From Rhodoferax sp. (lineage in GTDB: Bacteria > Pseudomonadota > Gammaproteobacteria > Burkholderiales > Burkholderiaceae_C): a stretch of DNA of 5,741 nucleotides. Numbering within the stretch: the first letter of the stretch is position 1; every line of letters starts with the position of its first letter. The notes beneath the pieces were generated by a model. It had not been told where the DNA came from. It did not search any database and saw only the letters and a program-made list of their open reading frames with translations. Location: positions 1 to 5,741 of the forward strand of contig JARXAU010000236.1 in the NCBI GenBank assembly GCA_029865675.1. Direction: 5' to 3'. The position numbers were made by a program, and so were the translations under genes. This document shows, one piece after another, positions 1-5,046 of this stretch.

Positions 1-42
1 GTTGCTTGGCCTGCTTTTACGGCCGGCCTTGCAATGCGTTGA
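1..42 (+). CDS. Possible C-terminal tail of an upstream gene (partial)
   Basis: Frame 1 is open from the window edge and reads VAWPAFTAGLAMR before a TGA at 40-42. Genes here are tightly packed and the next probable start is only 28 bp away, so this could be the end of the preceding cistron. Only 13 residues are visible, so no family can be assigned. Alternatively, the frame-2 reading frame that becomes the next gene may already be coding here, in which case this tail is not real. Confidence 0.3.
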   Translation, partial: VAWPAFTAGLAMR

Positions 43-70
43 TGGTGGGCGGCGCGCGCCAGGCTTTTTA

Positions 71-316
71 TTGGCTGCAGCGGCCGGCGCCGTGCTGGAC
101 ATCATCGTGGCTCGCACCACATTCGTACTCATTTTTGGCTGGCCGAGGTGGCGCGAACTGACCGTATCGCACTCGCTGCAGCGCATCGTGAATGAAATGG
201 AGCATCCGCGCTTGCATTGGGCTGTCTATATATCCAGAGGGATCAATGAGTCGGGCCCAAACAAGAAGCACATCGATCTGTCTGCCTACTATGGAAAAGA
301 AGCAATTTATGGCTGA
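71..316 (+). CDS. Small putative membrane protein, unknown function, next to the lysis genes
   Basis: This is an 81-residue protein if translation starts at the TTG at 71, which has an AGG at 61-63 seven bases upstream. The reading frame is open back to the window edge, with other non-ATG starts at 2, 29 and 92, so the start is uncertain. From 71, residues 2-23 are mostly hydrophobic (Ala-rich, then VLDIIVARTTFVLIFGW) but contain an Asp and an Arg, so this is at best one imperfect membrane segment. A basic, soluble-looking C-terminal half follows, containing SHSLQRIV and INESGPNKKHI. Small proteins with a hydrophobic start and a comparable C-terminal pattern seem familiar from podophage late operons beside the holin; that is an impression, not a search result. 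It overlaps the putative holin by 8 bp, which suggests translational coupling. A lysis accessory role is possible, but I do not assign a function. Confidence 0.6.
   Translation: MAAAAGAVLDIIVARTTFVLIFGWPRWRELTVSHSLQRIVNEMEHPRLHWAVYISRGINESGPNKKHIDLSAYYGKEAIYG
236..248 (+). promoter_or_regulatory. Alternative ribosome-binding site and start for the holin
   Basis: AGAGGG at 236-241 precedes an ATG at 246-248 by 4 bases and is in frame with the holin. Use of this start would add 21 residues (beginning MSRAQTRSTSICLPT, then MEKKQF) before the MAEP start at 309. A further in-frame ATG at 291 begins MEKKQF but has no clear Shine-Dalgarno. The signal lies inside the upstream gene, so it may be fortuitous. 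Confidence 0.35.
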
Positions 317-698
317 ACCTACATCATCTACCGGCGCGGCCGGATATGCCGCTTTCAACGCAATGGGGGGTGCGGCTGGTATGGCCGCTGGTGTCGCCGG
401 CTTGGCTGCTGTGGTTGTCATGTTGATGACCCAGCCGCGCAGTGCGCGCGAGTGGGCGGTAGGGCTAATTTGCACCGTCATGGGCTCGATTGGTGGAGGT
501 GCCGCCCTGATTACCTATTTTGGGCTGCAGGCATGGATGGATACGCCAGTCGGCTTGGTCGCCGTGCTGGGCTTGGTGTTTGCCGCCGGCCTTCCGGGCT
601 GGGCCATTGTGCGCGCTGCATTCACTTGGCTCGAAAAGCGACAGGGCAAAGACCTGGGCGAACTGATACGAGACGCACGACAGGATTTTGGAGGGTAG
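309..698 (+). CDS. Putative holin (three transmembrane segments)
   Basis: This 129-residue protein most likely forms the inner-membrane lesion that times lysis and lets the downstream endolysin reach the cell wall. Three hydrophobic stretches are visible at about residues 20-40, 49-71 and 81-102. They are followed by a charged C-terminal tail (LEKRQGKDLGELIRDARQDF), the usual build of a three-TM (class I-like) holin. The first segment is very rich in Ala, Gly and Met. The start chosen is ATG 309, preceded by AAGAAG (297-302) at 6-bp spacing. This ATG overlaps the upstream stop by 8 bp, and the MAEPTSS opening fits a soluble N-terminus. In-frame ATGs at 291, 246 and 192 allow longer forms, and the one at 246 has the best Shine-Dalgarno match. 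The stop lies immediately after the endolysin's GGAGGG, so the two genes are coupled. The holin call rests on topology, size and position beside an endolysin, not on a recognised catalytic motif. Confidence 0.75.
   Translation: MAEPTSSTGAAGYAAFNAMGGAAGMAAGVAGLAAVVVMLMTQPRSAREWAVGLICTVMGSIGGGAALITYFGLQAWMDTPVGLVAVLGLVFAAGLPGWAIVRAAFTWLEKRQGKDLGELIRDARQDFGG
690..695 (+). promoter_or_regulatory. Strong ribosome-binding site for the endolysin gene
   Basis: GGAGGG sits 8 bases upstream of the ATG at 703 (measured from GGAGG) and overlaps the last two codons of the holin. It fixes the endolysin start at 703 rather than the upstream in-frame ATG at 688. Confidence 0.8.
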
Positions 699-702
699 GC
701 AC

Positions 703-1116
703 ATGATTACCTTGGCTCAATACGCCGGTCCACACATCAAGCATCCCGATTGGACACCCGAGCACCGGGCGAACGCCGAGGATCTGCTCAAGCGTATCAA
801 CCTTCTACTGGTGGATGCCGAGAATGATGGTGTTGTGGTCCGGCGCAATCCGGCCACGACAAGCCAAATCTCAGGGTCCGGCCTTGGCGGATTCCGGCCG
901 CTAGGCACTGCAATTGGCGCTCAACTATCGACGCACAAGAAGGGCAACGGCATTGACCTGTTCGACCCGAGCAAGAGCTTCAAAGAGTGGTGCATGGCAA
1001 ACCTCGACAAGCTGGAGAAATACGGCTTGTGGATGGAACACCCCAGTGCAACCCCCACCTGGGCGCACTTGCAACGTACCCCGCCCAAGTCCGGGAACCG
1101 CGTGTACAAACCATAG
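703..1116 (+). CDS. Putative endolysin, zinc-dependent M15-type peptidase
   Basis: This 137-residue protein is predicted to cleave peptide bonds in peptidoglycan during host lysis. The core resembles the M15 / D-Ala-D-Ala carboxypeptidase-like fold: a GGFRP segment (62-66), then STHKKGNGIDL (76-86), where His78 and Asp85 fit the SxHxxGxxxD zinc-binding pattern, then WAHLQ (120-124), where His122 fits the third zinc ligand. Glu112, shortly before WxH, is the best candidate catalytic acid. These residue roles come from the family, not from data on this protein. There is no signal peptide or membrane anchor, so release would depend on the holin just upstream. The protein is single-domain with no separate cell-wall-binding module, which is usual for endolysins of Gram-negative hosts. 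The start at 703 has a near-ideal Shine-Dalgarno. A structural peptidase used at entry is a less likely alternative. Whether it is an L,D- or D,D-endopeptidase cannot be told from the sequence. Confidence 0.82.
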   Translation: MITLAQYAGPHIKHPDWTPEHRANAEDLLKRINLLLVDAENDGVVVRRNPATTSQISGSGLGGFRPLGTAIGAQLSTHKKGNGIDLFDPSKSFKEWCMANLDKLEKYGLWMEHPSATPTWAHLQRTPPKSGNRVYKP

Positions 1117-1123
1117 GTAAGCC

Positions 1124-3112
1124 ATGACAGCAATCGCGATTAACGCTTTTCGGGGCGAGGTACCCCGCACCGAAAGCCGCCTGCTCAATGGCAATTTCGC
1201 CAAGAAAGCCAAGAATACAAAGCTGTATTCCGGGCGCTTGGATGTCATCAAGGGTCCAACTGTCGCGCACAATTCGCTGATTGCCTCAAGCATCCAGACC
1301 ATGTACCGGTACCGGAAAGACTCGGATTACCGGTGGCTTGTCTTTGGAGTTCCGGTAAGCGTAGCCCGATCACCAGCCGCCAATGATGTGCTGGGCCGGT
1401 TCTATTACACCGGCGACGGCGAGCCCCGCATGAGCACCTATGCGGACGCCATTCAGGGCCCCGGCTTGTATCCATTTGCCTTTTATGTGCTGGGTGTGAC
1501 TCCACCGGATGCAGGCGCAGGATTGACCGTTACCGGTGGATCTGGAGCTACTGAGGTGCGGGCGTATGTCCAAACCTTTGTCACGCAGTACGGCGAGGAA
1601 TCCGGACCAAGTCCGGCCATTGTGCTGACTGGCTTTGTAAACGGCAGTTGGGACTTTGCCGGCTTCAAGGCCCCGCCCGCCAACACCGGTACCGTGACAT
1701 CAGCCTCAATGTCAGGCAGCACCTGTAGCGTAGTGCTCAATACGGTGTATGGAATTGAGGCCGGCGAGCGCTTGACAATTGCAGGCACAGCCGGAATTGC
1801 TGGGCTGAATGCCACACACACGCTGGAGAGCGTGAATGCCGGCACCAACACCGTGACCTTGACCCTATCGGCCACTGGTACCGCAGGCGCCGGCACGTGG
1901 GCCCGCCAGGCAAGGCACAACACCACCAGCATGAAGCGCCGGATCTACCGCACCGTGGGTACTGGCACTGATTACAAGTTTGTGGCCGAAATCGATGCGA
2001 CCAATGCCGGCTATTCAGACACCATTCCCGCGCCAGGCGCCGCCATCACTAGCCTGAACGTGCGAACCCCGCCCAAGCGTATGACCTCAATTGTCGCGCT
2101 GGCAAACGGCGCGCTGGCGGGCCTGAATGGCAACGAGCTTTGCCTGTCCGAGCAGTACAAACCGCACTCTTGGCCCACCAGCAACCGCTATTCCTTTGCC
2201 GCGCTGGGCGTGACGCTCATTCCGGCCGGCAATGCCGTCATCGTGCTGACGGACACAAACCCGTATGTGGCCACGGCTTCTATTCCAGAAGCGGCAAGCC
2301 TTACCCGCATGGAAACCTACGCGCCCTGCATCAATGCCCGGGGTGTGGTGGATATTGGCGCAGGCGCCATGTACCCTAGCCATGACGGCCTATACCTCAT
2401 CACCCCGAGCGATGCTGTCAACTTTACCGAGAAGCTGTATCGGCTGAACGAATGGGAGGCCGAAGAACCGGGCACTTTTGTGGCTGCGTATCACGACCAG
2501 ACCTACTACGCCATCAAGGGCGCCGGCGAAACCCGCGGAATTTTTGCGCTCGATGTGAAAGAGCCCGACAGTGTGTGCAGGCTTACCGGCGACTTTTCGG
2601 CCCTGTATGCCAATCCGTTCGACGGAGTTTTGTACGCAGCCTCCGGAAACCGGATTTTTTCGCTCGACTCCAACAATCAGAATCGGGCAATGGGGGAGTG
2701 GGAGAGCCGCGAGTATGCTTTGGGTCATGCTATAAATTTAGGAGCGGCAAAGGTAAAGGCTGATTTCAGTCAGGTCACGCCAGTAGATGCCGCTTACCTC
2801 GCTGCCAATCAGGCACTGCTCAATAGCAAAACGCCGATTGGCGCCGAGCTTGGCATGAGCGCCTTGAATGCGCTGGAAATCAACGGCAGTTTGCTCGCGC
2901 CCAACCCCAACACAACCGCTAACTTTGTGCGCTTTTTACTCAAAAGCGGTGAGCAAGTGCTGCACAGCCAACTGGTTCAAAACGGGGAGGCCTTTCGACT
3001 TCCCTCCGGATTCAAAAAGTCCAATTACACCCTTACGCTGGAATTCAAAATCCCGGTCTTTGGCATGGCCGTGGCAAGCACCATGAAAGAGCTGGAGAAC
3101 TTGCAAATATGA
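1124..3112 (+). CDS. Phage tail protein, nozzle / tail tubular protein B-like
   Basis: This 662-residue virion protein probably forms the distal tube (nozzle) of a short phage tail. The N-terminus (INAFRGEVPR, then RLLNGNFAKKAKN) fits the opening of this podophage tail family. Further family-like segments follow. The first is MYRYRK near residue 60 with GRFYYTGDGEPR ending at 102. Next is FVTQYGEESGPSP, which reads like a beta-sandwich strand region. Then come KRRIYRT, an NG-LAGLNGN segment, a Cys402-containing YAPCINARGVVDIG, YPSHDGLYLI near 417, and GEWESREYAL near 524. Residues 189-260 look like an inserted beta-rich domain (VYGIEAGERLTIAGTAGI...LNATHTL), similar to small domains found in other phage structural proteins. 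No signal peptide or coiled coil is seen. AGG at 1115-1117 sits 6 bases before the start, 7 bp after the endolysin stop. The tail-protein assignment is firm; the exact nozzle role is inferred from family resemblance and gene order. Confidence 0.8.
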   Translation: MTAIAINAFRGEVPRTESRLLNGNFAKKAKNTKLYSGRLDVIKGPTVAHNSLIASSIQTMYRYRKDSDYRWLVFGVPVSVARSPAANDVLGRFYYTGDGEPRMSTYADAIQGPGLYPFAFYVLGVTPPDAGAGLTVTGGSGATEVRAYVQTFVTQYGEESGPSPAIVLTGFVNGSWDFAGFKAPPANTGTVTSASMSGSTCSVVLNTVYGIEAGERLTIAGTAGIAGLNATHTLESVNAGTNTVTLTLSATGTAGAGTWARQARHNTTSMKRRIYRTVGTGTDYKFVAEIDATNAGYSDTIPAPGAAITSLNVRTPPKRMTSIVALANGALAGLNGNELCLSEQYKPHSWPTSNRYSFAALGVTLIPAGNAVIVLTDTNPYVATASIPEAASLTRMETYAPCINARGVVDIGAGAMYPSHDGLYLITPSDAVNFTEKLYRLNEWEAEEPGTFVAAYHDQTYYAIKGAGETRGIFALDVKEPDSVCRLTGDFSALYANPFDGVLYAASGNRIFSLDSNNQNRAMGEWESREYALGHAINLGAAKVKADFSQVTPVDAAYLAANQALLNSKTPIGAELGMSALNALEINGSLLAPNPNTTANFVRFLLKSGEQVLHSQLVQNGEAFRLPSGFKKSNYTLTLEFKIPVFGMAVASTMKELENLQI

Positions 3113-3303
3113 GTACCGCAATCCCCGCACTGAATACCGGCGACCGAAAAATAGACCTTTTTGCCGAGTCGGTGAAGCAAACCCTCGACACGCTCACCGG
3201 CCAGCAGCGCAACTCGACAGCCTTGCAGCCCTTGCCGCCAACTGCCAGCCTCCAGGAAGTCATTGCTACCCTGAATGTACTGATTGCACGGGCCGGCCGG
3301 TAG
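3109..3303 (+). CDS. Small conserved-type phage structural-operon protein
   Basis: This 64-residue soluble protein starts in an ATGA overlap with the stop of the tail gene, so it is almost certainly translated by coupling. GGAG at 3094-3097 is also present, at a long 11-base spacing. The sequence is mainly helical, with SVKQTLDTLTGQ (about residues 21-32), a Pro-rich turn (LQPLPPTAS), and a second helix, LQEVIATLNVLIARAG, with a leucine/isoleucine heptad-like pattern. Small proteins with a similar 'VK..L..LTGQ' helix and an 'IA.LN..IAR' helix seem familiar just after the nozzle-like gene in podophages (from memory, not a search). A role in tail assembly, or as a small tail or adaptor component, is conceivable, but I assign no function. 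Confidence 0.75.
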   Translation: MSTAIPALNTGDRKIDLFAESVKQTLDTLTGQQRNSTALQPLPPTASLQEVIATLNVLIARAGR

Positions 3304-3362
3304 TGGCTTTTATCACCATCCTGAATTAGTATTGACGCAGGGGCCAACATGGGATTTTTCCG
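3304..3362 (+). other. Short intergenic gap
   Basis: This 59-bp stretch is the largest gap inside the operon. I see no convincing promoter: TTGACG at 3332-3337 has no matching -10 element at proper spacing. I see no rho-independent terminator either. It does hold a good Shine-Dalgarno (AGGGG, 3339-3343) whose nearest ATG (3349) is out of frame with the next gene. Confidence 0.6.
3339..3351 (+). promoter_or_regulatory. Strong ribosome-binding site with an out-of-frame ATG
   Basis: AGGGG at 3339-3343 lies 5 bases before the ATG at 3349-3351. That ATG opens a 52-codon frame beginning MGFFRWCLPLPK and stopping at 3505-3507. The main gene is in a different frame, with its first ATG at 3363 and only a weak GGGA (3351-3354) before it. 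A TTTTT run (3355-3359) lies between the two ATGs. A single extra base there, or a -1 slip, would join the MGFF start to the main frame as MGFFPMVSTPAE. Confidence 0.5.
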
Positions 3363-3854
3363 ATGGTGTCTACCCCTGCCGAAACTGCAATCCCGCCCTG
3401 GGAAACTTGCAGCGACGAAGCGCTTTTGGAAGTGCTCGGAGGCAACGCAGACGCCGCGCAATTCTGCCGCGACATCAGCTTCATTTCCCATATCTACGAC
3501 GACCTGATTGACGGCGACAAGCCGGTACCGGCCGAGCACATTCATGCGCTGATCTGGAAAACGATGCTGGCACTGCCGGCCAATCCGTTTTACCGTGCCA
3601 ACGAGGCCATGCTGCGCCCCTTGTTGGTCACGGGCATCCTCAACTGGCGCGCAGCCAACCAGATGGAGCAATCCGGCTGCACCGAGCAGCTGCACATTGC
3701 CCATGCCATCCGATACGGCATTGCAGACGCGGTGCTGATGTCCGTAGCCCTCACGCGCGGCCAAGACTACGCCGCCCAACACGCCGCCCGCATTCGCCTC
3801 ATGTTGCAGGCCGACACCTGGGCGCACTACTCCAAGGAGCATCACCATGCTTAA
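3363..3854 (+). CDS. Helical phage protein with a DDLID motif, function unknown
   Basis: This is a 163-residue predicted soluble, alpha-helical protein. After a Pro-rich N-terminus comes LLEVLGGNADAAQFCRDI (near 22-38), then SFISHIYDDLIDGDKPV (about 39-55), a helix with ALIWKTMLALPANPFY, and further helices ending in an HHHA tail. The pattern 'FCR...hDDLhD.D.PV...I..hh...L..hP.NPFY' seems familiar from hypothetical proteins in podophage tail/ejection operons (from memory, not a search). The DDLID stretch superficially resembles the first Asp-rich motif of isoprenoid synthases. No second Asp-rich motif is present and the protein is about half their usual length, so I do not propose that activity. 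ATG 3363 is the first start available in this frame, because a TGA lies at 3333-3335. Its Shine-Dalgarno is weak, while a strong one points to ATG 3349 in another frame, so the true N-terminus is doubtful. It overlaps the next gene by 8 bp. Confidence 0.72.
   Translation: MVSTPAETAIPPWETCSDEALLEVLGGNADAAQFCRDISFISHIYDDLIDGDKPVPAEHIHALIWKTMLALPANPFYRANEAMLRPLLVTGILNWRAANQMEQSGCTEQLHIAHAIRYGIADAVLMSVALTRGQDYAAQHAARIRLMLQADTWAHYSKEHHHA
3834..3839 (+). promoter_or_regulatory. Strong ribosome-binding site fixing the start of the S74-domain gene
   Basis: AAGGAG lies 7 bases upstream of ATG 3847, inside the end of the preceding gene. It supports the MLKTLFALIF start over the in-frame TTG at 3889, which would start the protein just before the Cys/Gly-rich segment. 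Confidence 0.75.
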
Positions 3855-5046
3855 AACTCTGTTCGCGCTGATCTTTCCGCGCGCCTTTTTGACTTGCAGC
3901 CTTGATACCGGCGGTGGTGGTGGCGCTCCCGCACCAGATCCTGAAATTGGCCGCGCTGCCTTGCGCAATGCTGAGATTTCAAAGGAAGCGCTCGATTGGT
4001 ACAAGCAGCAGTACGCCGATGGCGCCGAGGACCGCGCGCTTGCTACTAGAGTTGCGCAGCAAAACAGCACCGCCGACCTTGCGCTGAAAAATCAGCAGCT
4101 TGGCATTGCCACCGAAACCAACGACTACTACAAAAAGACGTTCAAGCCGCTGGAGCAGTCCATTGTGGACGATGCCAAAGCCTATGACACGCCCGAGCGT
4201 CGCGCGCAAAACGTATCGGCCGCCATGGCCGGTGTGGACACCCAGCTGAGTGCCGCCAAAGAGCAGGCCTTGCGCGAAGCTGCCGCCCGCGGGGTAGACC
4301 CGACATCCGGTAACTTCATTGCCTCGCAGGGCTTGATGGATGTGAACGGCGCCGCCGCCAAGGCTGCAGCCGGCAATAAGGCCATCATCGACACTGAGAC
4401 TATGGGCGCCGCCAAGAAGATGGACGCCGCCAGCTTGGGCCGCAACTTGGCGACCAACCAGACCGCACAAGCATCTTCGGCCATTCAGGCGGGTCAATCC
4501 GCGCTGAATTCGGCCATCAGTCCGACACAGGTATCCAATGCCGCCGCTGCGACGATGGGTACCGGCTTTGGTACGGCCATCCAAGGCAACAGCTCCGCGG
4601 GTAACTTGCTGGTTCAGCAGCACCAGGCGCAGCTGGCAACCAACAACGCCAACCAAAGCGGCACCAATTCAGCATTGGGTGCGCTGGGTGGTATCGCCGG
4701 CCAGTTTGCCGGATCTACCGCGGGCTCCAGCCTCATCAAGACCGGAATCATGGCGATGTCTGACGAGGACATGAAACAGGACATCGTGCCTACCGAGCCA
4801 GAGGACGCGCTGCAGGCGGTGAAAGACACGCCCGTGGCCAAGTGGCGGTACAAGCCCGGCGCAGCCGATGGTGGCACCCACGTGGGCCCGATGGCGCAGG
4901 ACGTACAGGCCAGCATGGGCGATGAAGTGGCCCCAGGCGGCAAACAGATCGACCTCATTTCCATGAACGGCATCACGATGGCCGCGATTCAAGCGCTGGA
5001 CAAGCGCGTGACGCAGCTTGCCAAGAAACAGGGAGTAGCAGCATGA
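3847..5046 (+). CDS. Putative virion protein with a C-terminal S74-type autoprocessing chaperone domain
   Basis: This 399-residue protein has two parts. Residues 1-304 are Ala/Gly/Gln-rich. They comprise a hydrophobic start (MLKTLFALIF), a Gly run (22-26), the segment APAPDPEIGRAAL, a conserved-looking FKPLEQSIVDDAKAYDTPERR block (about 99-119), ARGVDPTSGNF (near 147-157), and a long low-complexity helical/Gly stretch. This composition and gene position suggest an internal or ejected virion protein. Residues 305-399 match the intramolecular chaperone (peptidase S74) family: SDEDMKQDI with Ser305 and Lys310, AKWRYKPG, then THVGPMAQDV with His345, and a terminal AIQALDKRVTQLAKK helix. In that family the chain cuts itself just before the Ser of SDxxxK after folding or trimerisation, so a 95-residue fragment could be released here. 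The N-terminal hydrophobic stretch contains an Arg and the TCS at 16-18 is not a proper lipobox, so I do not call it a lipoprotein. A tail-spike or fibre role is a possible alternative. Confidence 0.78.
   Translation: MLKTLFALIFPRAFLTCSLDTGGGGGAPAPDPEIGRAALRNAEISKEALDWYKQQYADGAEDRALATRVAQQNSTADLALKNQQLGIATETNDYYKKTFKPLEQSIVDDAKAYDTPERRAQNVSAAMAGVDTQLSAAKEQALREAAARGVDPTSGNFIASQGLMDVNGAAAKAAAGNKAIIDTETMGAAKKMDAASLGRNLATNQTAQASSAIQAGQSALNSAISPTQVSNAAAATMGTGFGTAIQGNSSAGNLLVQQHQAQLATNNANQSGTNSALGALGGIAGQFAGSTAGSSLIKTGIMAMSDEDMKQDIVPTEPEDALQAVKDTPVAKWRYKPGAADGGTHVGPMAQDVQASMGDEVAPGGKQIDLISMNGITMAAIQALDKRVTQLAKKQGVAA

Noticed and set aside
688..702. Upstream in-frame ATG for the endolysin (MEGRH...)
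   Set aside because: It lies before and over the Shine-Dalgarno that serves ATG 703, and no RBS precedes it.
2714..2745. AT-rich patch with TATAAATTTAGGAG inside the tail gene
   Set aside because: It looks like a -10 element or an RBS, but there is no properly spaced -35 and no sensible in-frame internal gene start after it. The tail reading frame continues through it with family-like sequence.
3332..3360. Possible promoter with TTGACG
   Set aside because: No acceptable -10 hexamer occurs 16-18 bases downstream, and the region is flanked by coupled genes of one operon.
3847..3903. Lipoprotein signal in the S74-domain protein (Cys17)
   Set aside because: Phe-Leu-Thr-Cys does not fit a lipobox, and Pro-Arg interrupts the hydrophobic stretch.
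3045..4070. Long open frame on the - strand (341 codons)
   Set aside because: It lies antisense to four well-supported + strand genes. Its translation is Arg/Gly/Ala-rich without domain-like segments, and GC-rich third positions commonly create such shadow frames.
3979..4656. Open frame on the - strand (225 codons)
   Set aside because: It is antisense to the S74-domain gene, Gly/Arg/Leu-rich, and without a recognisable fold or convincing start. It is a compositional shadow.
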